Assembly (NCBI GenBank): GCA_047947135.1
Contig: CP170457.1
Location: forward strand, 2,232,001-2,296,000
Source: Planctobacterium sp047947135
GTDB lineage: Bacteria > Pseudomonadota > Gammaproteobacteria > Enterobacterales > Alteromonadaceae
Length of the DNA: 64,000 nucleotides
Direction: 5' to 3'
Position numbers and translations under genes: made by a program. Shown here piece by piece: positions 42,706 through 50,652 of this stretch. Within the stretch, counting starts at the first letter, position 1; each line of letters begins with the position of its first letter. Under the pieces are notes generated by a model. It saw nothing but the letters and a program-made list of their open reading frames with translations, was not told the DNA's origin and searched no databases.

Positions 42706-43512
42706 ATGCAAAAACGAGTATTGGTCACAGGTGGTGCGTCTGGACTAGGCAAAGCCATTGCGCTGTGTTGGGCGAAATCTGGCGCAGATATTGTCATCGC
42801 AGACCTGCATCAGGAAAGAGGGGTGGAAACGGTTGCGGAAATTCAAGAACTGGGACAACAAGCCTATTTTCACCGCTGTGATGTGACCCAGGATGACGAT
42901 GTGGATGCCCTGAAAAATGCCGTAATGGAAAGCATGGGGGGTATTGATTTGTTGGTCAATAATGCCGGTGTCGCTACCGCAGGCAGTTTGCAGGAAGAAG
43001 ATATTGAACAGTGGCGCTGGGTATTGGATATCAATGTGCTCGGTGTGGTCCGAATGGCTCGTGCTTTTGTACCGATAATGCAAAAGCAGGGAGGCGGGTA
43101 CTTGTTAAATGTGGCTTCACAGGCCGGCATTACACCAGCACCACTGATGGCATCTTACAGTGCCAGCAAGGCTGCGGTTGTGAGTTTTTCAGAGACCATG
43201 AAGCTGGAATTAGTGGACGAGAACATTGGTGTGAGTGTTTTGTGCCCAGGTTTTTTTAAGACCCATCTGGATGAGTCAGTCAGGAGCCATAACCCGGCGA
43301 TGAAAAGTGTGGTTAGCAAATTGCTGGAGCGTTCTAATGTCAGTGCGGAACAGGTAGCCCAATGTGCATTTGATGCAGTGCAAAAAAATCAATTTATGAT
43401 TTTGAGTCATTATGACGGCAAAAAAGCCCACAGAATCAAACGCTGGATACCGAATTACTACTTCAAAATGATGATCAAACATACCGAAAAGTTTCGCAAT
43501 ATGGGCAAATAA
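42706..43512 (+). CDS. SDR family NAD(P)-dependent oxidoreductase
   Basis: 268-aa classical short-chain dehydrogenase. The cofactor loop VTGGASGLGKA (TGxxxGxG, about 8-18), NNAGVA (about 86-91), the catalytic Ser in NVASQAG and the YSASKAA motif (about 148-154) are intact. Acidic Asp after the second strand (VIADLHQE) suggests NAD preference. The C-terminus is longer and basic (KKAHRIKRWIPNYYFKMMIK), possibly membrane-associated. Second gene of the LysR-linked operon; probably oxidises a hydroxyacyl intermediate. Confidence 0.88.
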   Translation: MQKRVLVTGGASGLGKAIALCWAKSGADIVIADLHQERGVETVAEIQELGQQAYFHRCDVTQDDDVDALKNAVMESMGGIDLLVNNAGVATAGSLQEEDIEQWRWVLDINVLGVVRMARAFVPIMQKQGGGYLLNVASQAGITPAPLMASYSASKAAVVSFSETMKLELVDENIGVSVLCPGFFKTHLDESVRSHNPAMKSVVSKLLERSNVSAEQVAQCAFDAVQKNQFMILSHYDGKKAHRIKRWIPNYYFKMMIKHTEKFRNMGK

Positions 43513-43521
43513 GGAAAGACC

Positions 43522-44592
43522 ATGACACAACCCTTGCTAGACAAAGCGTCCACGGTGCGTCCTGGAGAGGAACTGGATATAGAAACGGTGCAAAACTGGT
43601 TACAGTCGTTACGACCTGATCTGAAGGATACACCGGAGGTGACCCAATATGCCGGTGGTGCATCCAACTGGACCTATTGTCTGGCGTATCCGGACAAATC
43701 ACTGATATTACGTCGTGCACCGGCAGGCACCAAAGCCAAGGGTGCACATGACATGGGGCGAGAGTACCGTCTGCAAAAAGCACTAAAACCGGTGTATGGC
43801 TACGTACCAGAAATGATAGGTTTTTGTGATGATGAGTCTGTCATAGGCACCGATTTTTATGTAATGGAAAAGCTAAACGGCATCATTCCGCGCAAAAATA
43901 TGCCTCGTGGTCTGACCCTGACCCCTGAAACCACGCAGCAACTATGCGTTAATGTGCTGGATAGTCTTGTTGAACTGCATCAGGTGGATTATCAGTCTGC
44001 GGGTTTGGATACGCTGGCGAAAGGGGAAGGCTACACAGAACGACAAATCAGCGGCTGGAGCAAACGCTACCAAAATGCTAAAACCTGGAATGTGCCGTCT
44101 GCCAAGTTTGTGATGCGTTGGTTGGAAGACAATATACCCGCAAATGAACGTATTTGCCTGACCCACAATGACTTTCGCTTCGATAATGTGGTGCTTGATG
44201 TCAATGATCCAACCCGAATTCTGGGGGTATTGGACTGGGAGTTGGCGACACTGGGGGATCCGTTGATGGACTTAGGCAATAGTCTGGCGTACTGGGTGGA
44301 GGCAGAAGATGACTTCCTGGCGCAAATGACCCGACGTCAGCCAACGCACCTGGCCGGAATGATGACTCGTCAGCAGGTTATTGATTACTACAGTGAAAAG
44401 ATGAATCTGGAGACTGATGATTTTCGCTTTTACGCCGTCTATGGGTTATTTCGCCTGGCTGGCATTGCACAGCAGATTTATTACCGCTATCACCACAAAC
44501 AGACACGCAACCCGGCGTTTAAGAATTTCTGGTTGTTTGTCCACTATTTGCTCTGGCGATGTAAACGCACCATTAAAACGGGCAGAGTTTAA
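43522..44592 (+). CDS. APH-like phosphotransferase (ACAD10/11 N-domain type)
   Basis: 356-aa kinase-fold protein. The phosphate-binding start YAGGASNWTYCLAYPDKSLILRRAP, the catalytic loop LTHNDFRFDNVVLD (HxDxxxxN form, about 213-226) and the metal-binding VLDWELATLGDPLMDLG (DWE) are all intact. This family is fused to ACAD10/11 in animals and adjacent to acyl-CoA dehydrogenases in bacteria, where it phosphorylates 4-hydroxyacyl-CoA. The stop overlaps the next start by one base (taATG). The activity is inferred from family and context. Confidence 0.86.
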   Translation: MTQPLLDKASTVRPGEELDIETVQNWLQSLRPDLKDTPEVTQYAGGASNWTYCLAYPDKSLILRRAPAGTKAKGAHDMGREYRLQKALKPVYGYVPEMIGFCDDESVIGTDFYVMEKLNGIIPRKNMPRGLTLTPETTQQLCVNVLDSLVELHQVDYQSAGLDTLAKGEGYTERQISGWSKRYQNAKTWNVPSAKFVMRWLEDNIPANERICLTHNDFRFDNVVLDVNDPTRILGVLDWELATLGDPLMDLGNSLAYWVEAEDDFLAQMTRRQPTHLAGMMTRQQVIDYYSEKMNLETDDFRFYAVYGLFRLAGIAQQIYYRYHHKQTRNPAFKNFWLFVHYLLWRCKRTIKTGRV

Positions 44593-45278
44593 TGGCTGCT
44601 ATCTATTTAGTCAGACATGGACAAGCCAGCTTTGGTGCCAGCGATTATGATGCACTATCCGAGTTGGGAATCAAGCAAGCATCGTTGTGTGGACAGCAAT
44701 TATCCCGCCTTTGTCGTGACGGAGCGATCGTTATTTCAGGCGATATGCAGCGTCATCTGCAGACCTTTGAGTATGCCAGTCAGCATTGTCAGTTTGCCGC
44801 CCACAGCGTTGTGTCAGCCTGGAACGAATACGACCATGAGGCAATCTTCGCCGCGTACGACCCAAGTCTTGATGGCGCTGAGGCAATGGCAGTCTGGCTT
44901 GCGAAACAATCAGAACCCAAAAGTGCATTGGCCGCAACCTTTGCCGCTGCCATCGCTCGCTGGCAAACTGGAGAGTTTGATAATTACCCGGAAAGTTGGC
45001 AGCATTTCAAGGCTCGCGTTGAACAGGCACTAAAAGAGGCGATTGAACAGCTAGCCAAAGGGCAGGATATTGTGATTTTTTCATCCGGGGGACCGATCTC
45101 CTGGATTTTGAACCGATTACTGCACGCCGATGAAAGTAAATGGCTAGCAATGAACTGGACGTTAGTTAATGCCGGGTATCATAAAATCATACAAAGTTCG
45201 TTTGGTACCTTTGTGTCATCTATGAATGAACACAGCTATCTGCAAATGGTTGATAAAGAACTAATAACGTATAAATAA
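44592..45278 (+). CDS. Histidine phosphatase superfamily protein
   Basis: 228-aa phosphatase of the phosphoglycerate-mutase-like fold. The catalytic IYLVRHGQASFG (RHG, about 8-10) and the second catalytic site region IVIFSSGGPISW (the usual second His is replaced: SSGG in place of SHGG) are visible, so activity may be altered. It overlaps the kinase gene by one base. Its place in the operon with an APH-like kinase suggests action on the phosphorylated intermediate (inference). It could also be a general phosphatase. Confidence 0.82.
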   Translation: MAAIYLVRHGQASFGASDYDALSELGIKQASLCGQQLSRLCRDGAIVISGDMQRHLQTFEYASQHCQFAAHSVVSAWNEYDHEAIFAAYDPSLDGAEAMAVWLAKQSEPKSALAATFAAAIARWQTGEFDNYPESWQHFKARVEQALKEAIEQLAKGQDIVIFSSGGPISWILNRLLHADESKWLAMNWTLVNAGYHKIIQSSFGTFVSSMNEHSYLQMVDKELITYK

Positions 45279-45289
45279 GGGGAATAGGT

Positions 45290-46039
45290 GTGCAACGTAA
45301 GAATATACTGATCACCGGTGCCAGCTCTGGTTTGGGATGGGGAATGGCGGTGCAGTTTGCCAGACTGGGATGCAATTTGGCGCTATGCGCCAGACGGTCA
45401 GAGCGACTGGAGGAGCTGAAAGCGGAATTACTGGCTATTAATCCCGACATAAAGATTTTCACTAGGGAGCTGGACGTCAATGAACATGACGCTGTGTTTG
45501 AGGTGTTCAAAGGATTCAGGGAGGATTTAGGTAGCCTGGACCGGGTAATTGTTAATGCCGGAATGGGCAAAGGTGCCTCCATCGGTACTGGCTATTTTTA
45601 TGCTAATAAACAAACCGCAGAGACCAATTTTGTCGCGGCGATTGCTCAATGTGAAGCGGCCATGGAGATCTTTCGGGAACAAAATGATGGCCACTTGGTA
45701 ACGATATCGTCCATCAGTGCTGTGCGGGGATTCCGCCGTGCGATGACTGTCTATGCCGCCACCAAAGCGGCACTTACGTCATTAAGTGAAGGGATGCGAA
45801 TCGATGTACAAAACACGCCGATTAAAGTGTCTTGTATTCATCCAGGATTTATTCGCAGCGAAATCAATGAAAAAGTGAAAAAAGTCCCGTTTATTGTCGA
45901 TACGGAAACCGGTTGTCGCGCCATGGTGAAGGCCATCAACAAAGAAAAAGCCAACGCTTACGTGCCGTCCTGGCCTTGGTCGCTATTACACTGGGTGATG
46001 CGCATAGCACCAGACAGTGTGATTGCCAAAATGAGTTAA
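45290..46039 (+). CDS. SDR family oxidoreductase
   Basis: 249-aa short-chain dehydrogenase starting at GTG 45290 with GGGGAATAG upstream. The cofactor loop ITGASSGLGWGMA, the NADP-type basic residues after the second strand (LCARRSERL), VNAGMG, the catalytic Ser (ISSISAV) and YAATKAA are intact. Cofactor is probably NADP(H). Last gene of the LysR-linked operon; its 3' end overlaps by 4 bases the 3' end of the opposing lytic transglycosylase gene. Confidence 0.87.
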   Translation: MQRKNILITGASSGLGWGMAVQFARLGCNLALCARRSERLEELKAELLAINPDIKIFTRELDVNEHDAVFEVFKGFREDLGSLDRVIVNAGMGKGASIGTGYFYANKQTAETNFVAAIAQCEAAMEIFREQNDGHLVTISSISAVRGFRRAMTVYAATKAALTSLSEGMRIDVQNTPIKVSCIHPGFIRSEINEKVKKVPFIVDTETGCRAMVKAINKEKANAYVPSWPWSLLHWVMRIAPDSVIAKMS

Positions 46040-47286
46040 ATATCCAGCGGTGCTTCTTGTATCGCTTTAAAGATTTGAGGGTAAGGAAACCCATCTGCAA
46101 CGAGATTATTGGCAATCTGAAAACCCTGGATCCCTTTGCGTGTCGCGGGCCCTAAAATGCCATCAGCCTCACCTACTTCAAAGCCAAGCTCATTTAATCG
46201 CGACTGCATTTGTTTGACTTCCGCGATGGAATAATTGGGTAGCTCCGGAAGGGGTTGTTGTAACGCTCCGCCACCAATAATTCTATCTGCCAGATGGCCA
46301 ACGGCAATCGCGTAAAATTCCGAATAGTTCCACTTCATAATGACATTAAAATTGTCGTATACCAGAAAAGCAGGTCCTTTATGCCCTGAAGGGACGATAA
46401 CCGAAGCCGCAATTTCAACATTGCCCAACGCACTGCCATCGGCTTTAGTCACACCCATGTCTTGCCATTGGCTCAGTGTTTTAGATATGCCACGTCCTGT
46501 CTGCTGGAAATCAAAATTTTCAGGAAGCATTATCTCGCGACCCCAACGGTAACCAGAAACCCACCCTAAATTACTTAAAAAGTTAGCTGCCGACGTCAAG
46601 GCGTCAGGGACACTGTTCCATAAATCAGCCCTGCCATCTTCATCACCATCTACCGCATACTGCATATAGGCTGAAGGCATAAACTGTGTATGACCCATGG
46701 CGCCAGCCCAGGAGCCCAACATTTCCTTGTAATTGATGTTTTCGCGGTCAATGAGAAGCAGAGCCTGAATAAGCTCCTTGGTAAAAAAATCGCTGCGACG
46801 GGTATCACAAGCCAGTGTTACGAGCGCATCAATAATGGGCATCTTACCCTTGTAGGCGCCAAAGTTGGTCTCCAGGCCCCAGAAAGACACCAGGTATTGT
46901 GGTGGAATACCATATTGTGCTGACAATTCCTGAAGCAAGGGGTAATGCTCTTTAAGTAGCTTTTTACCTTGGGAAATTCGCCACTGATTGACACGCTTAT
47001 TAAGATAATCCGGGAAGGTACGCACGAACTCCGGCTGGTTACGATCATATTTAATCACCTGTTCCAGCAAAGAGGCACCATCCAGTGCTTCGGTAATGGT
47101 ACTTTCTGATACCCCTTTTTGTCTCGCTTCCAGTGAAAATGCCGATTTGCACTGCGTAAACTTCTCTCCTTGTAACTCTGCAACGGCTCGCTCGTAGGCG
47201 TCCAAAGGCGCAGGAGTCTCTTGGGCGAATAAAGGGACAGAGGCAAAAAGTAATATGGTGGAAATAAAGCTAAAACGTTGCGGCAT
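46036..47286 (-). CDS. Lytic murein transglycosylase, MltB type, with peptidoglycan-binding domain
   Basis: 416-aa periplasmic enzyme cleaving the MurNAc-GlcNAc bond with formation of 1,6-anhydroMurNAc. It has a signal peptide (about 1-21, FISTILLFASVPLFAQ; no lipobox, so soluble), an SLT_2/MltB domain with catalytic Glu139 in SFWGLETNFG, and AGAMGHTQFMPSAYMQYAVDGDEDG. A C-terminal PG_binding_1 domain (about 355-410; MQSRLNELGFEVGEADGILGPAT) follows. Complete and normal in length. Confidence 0.92.
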   Translation of the reverse strand: MPQRFSFISTILLFASVPLFAQETPAPLDAYERAVAELQGEKFTQCKSAFSLEARQKGVSESTITEALDGASLLEQVIKYDRNQPEFVRTFPDYLNKRVNQWRISQGKKLLKEHYPLLQELSAQYGIPPQYLVSFWGLETNFGAYKGKMPIIDALVTLACDTRRSDFFTKELIQALLLIDRENINYKEMLGSWAGAMGHTQFMPSAYMQYAVDGDEDGRADLWNSVPDALTSAANFLSNLGWVSGYRWGREIMLPENFDFQQTGRGISKTLSQWQDMGVTKADGSALGNVEIAASVIVPSGHKGPAFLVYDNFNVIMKWNYSEFYAIAVGHLADRIIGGGALQQPLPELPNYSIAEVKQMQSRLNELGFEVGEADGILGPATRKGIQGFQIANNLVADGFPYPQIFKAIQEAPLDI

Positions 47287-47393
47287 ACTGCGAAAAGGCT
47301 CTAAATATCAGGACTGACAATGCTACTGAATCTTTTTTGAAAAGGCGACCAATTTCCAGACGAGAAGCGTAAAAAGATGTAAACCAATATGCT

Positions 47394-47879
47394 TTATAGT
47401 GTAAGTTCGGGGGAAATATGCGTGGCGGGGGCAAACCCGTGGGATGTCAATTCCTTAAGATCTGACAGCGCTTTACTTTTACTACGATACAAATCTACCT
47501 GCCCACAATCTATGGAATGCACGCTTACGGCATATTCAGCCCAATGTTTGGCTAACAGGTATTCGTGTTTAGATGGGCAAATACCCATCACTTTCAGGTC
47601 GCGTCGTATCGAATTTAGCAGGTGAGTGCGCACTGCTATATCCAACAGAGCCTGGCGTGAATGGCCCTGAAAGTGCGCATTGGAGAAATCAAAAACAGCA
47701 CAGTGAATAGTCGGAGTTTGATGCAGCAAATACGACCATTCACGAATAACAGAGCATACCTGTTCTTTATGGATTCTCCCGGTAAACTCAGTGTAGATAA
47801 CCTGTTCGCTATAGCGTAATTCAGTTTCTACCGGGTGCTGTTCTGTTGATAACCCAAGCATTCCCACATCATCATTCAA
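47394..47879 (-). CDS. Unknown protein, possibly STAS-like
   Basis: 161-aa cytosolic protein. The sequence YSEQVIYTEFTGRIHKEQVCSVIREWSYLL then HCAVFDFSNAHFQGHSRQALLDIAV has the strand-helix alternation and the buried Asp-Phe-Ser segment seen in STAS/SpoIIAA-like folds, but I do not recognise the family with certainty. Several His and Cys are scattered without a clear metal motif. It stands alone, with about 120 bases to the MFS gene. Confidence 0.55.
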   Translation of the reverse strand: MNDDVGMLGLSTEQHPVETELRYSEQVIYTEFTGRIHKEQVCSVIREWSYLLHQTPTIHCAVFDFSNAHFQGHSRQALLDIAVRTHLLNSIRRDLKVMGICPSKHEYLLAKHWAEYAVSVHSIDCGQVDLYRSKSKALSDLKELTSHGFAPATHISPELTL

Positions 47880-48002
47880 TACTTTGTCAGTCTTCTAAAG
47901 TAAGCCTATAAACAATGAATGTCTGTAAGAGATATGCTAATCCCAGAGTGCGAGTTATTGCTGTGTTGGTAAAAGCATTGGAAATCTTCGCTACGATGAC
48001 AA

Positions 48003-49175
48003 CTAAGACTTTTTGTCTATCGCACAGCCTGGAATGAGAGCAATTAAGGCACAAAGAATTAATGCCACGGTTGCAAGATTAATCAGCAGACCATAGTTAT
48101 TGTCATTGATAAGCATAGCAGCGACGGCTGGACCGGATGCTAACCCCATTTTCGACGCGAAGCCACCAAGAGCCGCTGTCTGACCGGTCTTGTCAAAAGC
48201 GGCGTTAAGACCCAACAAATAAGAAATGGCAAAGGCCCAGGTTGCGCCAATTAAACCATTCGTCAACGCAAATACCCAGGCACTTTGAGAATAATGTAAC
48301 GCGAAGGTCGCAATAGCCGTCACTGATACCGAGACAAGCAGAGGTAGTACCCGTCCAAACCGCGTCGAAAGCAGGATGACACCGACAGAGCCTATGATGC
48401 CAATCCAGGCCGATATGCCTAATGTCGGCGAAATAAAGTCCATGGTTAATCCGGCATTTTTTCCAAGACCGATAATATAGGCATATAACCCCATATTGGC
48501 GGCCTGAAAAAGGAAGGTCGCAAGCAAGGCAAGGCTGAGCATTTTCCAGTTGATCTGGGATACAGGTGCGGTTTTGGCTTCTTGTTCAATCTCATAGTCA
48601 GACAGAAAAGGCAGCATACAAAATGTCACTAAGCTAAAGGCGACCAGTGACAAATACAGTGCAGCAATACCAAATTGTGGCACAAGTCCCGGTAAGAACA
48701 TGACACCGAAGCCACCCAGGCCAAACTGAACAAGTAATAAGTAACCAAAGGCACGATCGGGCTGTTCGGTGCGGGCCATAACAGCAAAACCAATACCTAC
48801 CAACATACCCCCAACGGCACCATGGACAAAACGCACTGCCATCAGTGCTTCAGGGGTGGTGAGAAAAATACTGATGACATCAATAGTGATGAGGACAGCG
48901 AGTAAAGAGAAGGCTGCTTTTCGCCAGTTAAGCTTTTTAACCACAAACACAATGAAGAACGCCCCCACCGCGGCACCATAGACATTGGCAGAGTTCACCA
49001 GCCCAGCTTCTTTATTGGAAAAGGCCAGACCCTCGATAAGTCCATCCACCAACGCAGGCATAATATTGACGTAAAACAAACCAGCCGTTGCTAGAAAGGC
49101 AAGAAAGACCCGAGCAATTTCACTATTGGCGGCGACTCTGGGTAAACCCGGGGCGACAGTTTCTGTGGTGATCAT
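48003..49175 (-). CDS. Major facilitator superfamily transporter
   Basis: 390-aa inner-membrane protein with about 12 hydrophobic helices and a short loop with KKLNWRKAAF between helices 2 and 3 at the usual motif-A place. The start ATG overlaps the stop of the sulfotransferase gene by 4 bases (ATGA). It is the last gene of the leftward unit nitrilase, TonB receptor, sulfotransferase, MFS, so it may move the same substrate taken up by the receptor across the inner membrane, or export a sulfated product. The direction cannot be told. Confidence 0.85.
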   Translation of the reverse strand: MITTETVAPGLPRVAANSEIARVFLAFLATAGLFYVNIMPALVDGLIEGLAFSNKEAGLVNSANVYGAAVGAFFIVFVVKKLNWRKAAFSLLAVLITIDVISIFLTTPEALMAVRFVHGAVGGMLVGIGFAVMARTEQPDRAFGYLLLVQFGLGGFGVMFLPGLVPQFGIAALYLSLVAFSLVTFCMLPFLSDYEIEQEAKTAPVSQINWKMLSLALLATFLFQAANMGLYAYIIGLGKNAGLTMDFISPTLGISAWIGIIGSVGVILLSTRFGRVLPLLVSVSVTAIATFALHYSQSAWVFALTNGLIGATWAFAISYLLGLNAAFDKTGQTAALGGFASKMGLASGPAVAAMLINDNNYGLLINLATVALILCALIALIPGCAIDKKS

Positions 49176-50551
49176 TGTATTTCCTCAGTATGAAAGGGGA
49201 TGCCTGCGTTTTGCAGCTTGTCCGCCAGTGGTTGCAACTGACGACGATAGTGTCGCCATTTGCCAATAGAGCTGTTGTAAATTGGGGTTCGGATTTGACT
49301 TGCGCTGGCTGTAGTGGAGGCATTTTTATTTTGATAAAACTGCAGACACTCATCCTCAAATGGCAAGTCGCAGTATTGCAGCAGTGTGCGAATTTCTGAC
49401 TCTGTATTGTTGACCAGATTTTCGTAGCTTATGGAATGCATAACCCCCGGCAACGCAGCGTACCAATGGTCCATAAGTTGTTGATATGCAATGAAATAAT
49501 CTGCCAGTTCTGTCAATTGATATGAGAACGGGTAGGCATTTTGGAATAACTGTTTGTATATCGCGTAACAACTGTCCAATGGATCGCGCTGCACGTGAAT
49601 GATTTTTGCCTTAGGCAGCGCTTTATGAATCAGGCCGGCGTATAAATAATTGAAGGGCAGTTTATCGATGACTCTCGATTCACTGCCACGCAGAGACCCC
49701 AATGAATTCAGATAAGCCTGACCCAGCGGAGCAAAATTCAGCTTGGCCGATTGCCGGATAAGACCCAGTCGATCCTGACTTTGCAGCTGCTGCGTCTGGA
49801 TCTGTTCCATCATACAAAGCGCAAAGTTATTAAGTTCTCCGCAGGAATGTACATCAGAATGGCTGGACAAAATCCGCTCAACCAGTGTTGTACCGCTGCG
49901 TGGCAAACCGATGATAAAAATCGGATCCGGCGAGTGGTATCCCCTTGACGCTGCCTGACAATGCTCAGCAGGAAAAGCTTCAGCAATCGTCTGCATAACG
50001 GCAATATCCGAATTAACGTCATATTGCATATGTTGGCGACGCAGGTTTGCTCCCTGACTTAAGGCATCAAAACTGGCGTTATAGTCGCCAATATCTTCCA
50101 GTTCCTTAGCCAGTGCAAACAAGATGGCAACTCGTTGTGCTGGATGTTGCAACTGCTCGAGAATGTCCCGTAACTGGGCAATGTGATTGCTTTCTGAAGT
50201 CTGGGTTTTGAGCTGCGAGAGCAATCCCCAGGCTTCATGATCATGCGGGTTTAAGCGAACGGCGTGCAACAGGTTTTGTTCAGCGGTTTCGCGTTGCCCT
50301 AAAAAGCGCTGCACAGTGGCAAGATTGTAATAGTGATCACCTTGTCTGGGTGCCAGCGCAATGGCCTTTTGAAAGAAGGTCAGGGCCTTTTGATGATCCT
50401 GAAGCTCATTAAAGATCAACCCCAGTTCAGAATGCCACGCCGCATCTTCAGGCAGATTTTCAGATAACCGACCAGCATCCCTCGCTGCCTCAGCGAGCTG
50501 GTTGTTGGCGAGTAACTGTTTAATCCGACTAAGCTGTTGATGTTGTGACAT
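49172..50551 (-). CDS. TPR-containing sulfotransferase
   Basis: About 459-aa protein. I prefer ATG 50551 (MSQHQQLSRIKQL) with GAGG upstream over an in-frame GTG at 50560. N-terminal TPR repeats (about 1-170; for example FNELQDHQKALTFFQKAIAL) precede a PAPS-dependent sulfotransferase domain, with the 5'-phosphosulfate loop FIIGLPRSGTTLVERIL (about 220-236) and 3'-phosphate-binding region VQRDPLDSCYAIYKQLF. Proteins like this sit beside TonB-dependent receptors in many Alteromonadales, acceptor unknown. It overlaps the MFS gene by 4 bases and follows the receptor gene by about 100. Confidence 0.85.
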   Translation of the reverse strand: MSQHQQLSRIKQLLANNQLAEAARDAGRLSENLPEDAAWHSELGLIFNELQDHQKALTFFQKAIALAPRQGDHYYNLATVQRFLGQRETAEQNLLHAVRLNPHDHEAWGLLSQLKTQTSESNHIAQLRDILEQLQHPAQRVAILFALAKELEDIGDYNASFDALSQGANLRRQHMQYDVNSDIAVMQTIAEAFPAEHCQAASRGYHSPDPIFIIGLPRSGTTLVERILSSHSDVHSCGELNNFALCMMEQIQTQQLQSQDRLGLIRQSAKLNFAPLGQAYLNSLGSLRGSESRVIDKLPFNYLYAGLIHKALPKAKIIHVQRDPLDSCYAIYKQLFQNAYPFSYQLTELADYFIAYQQLMDHWYAALPGVMHSISYENLVNNTESEIRTLLQYCDLPFEDECLQFYQNKNASTTASASQIRTPIYNSSIGKWRHYRRQLQPLADKLQNAGIPFHTEEIQ

Positions 50552-50652
50552 TAAGCGCACATCCTCTTTGATTCACTTCAGCATATGCTGATTGAGCAGT
50601 TCGACAGAGAGCGGAGGATAACTCCGCTCCTGCCAACTGAGCAATGCCTGAA

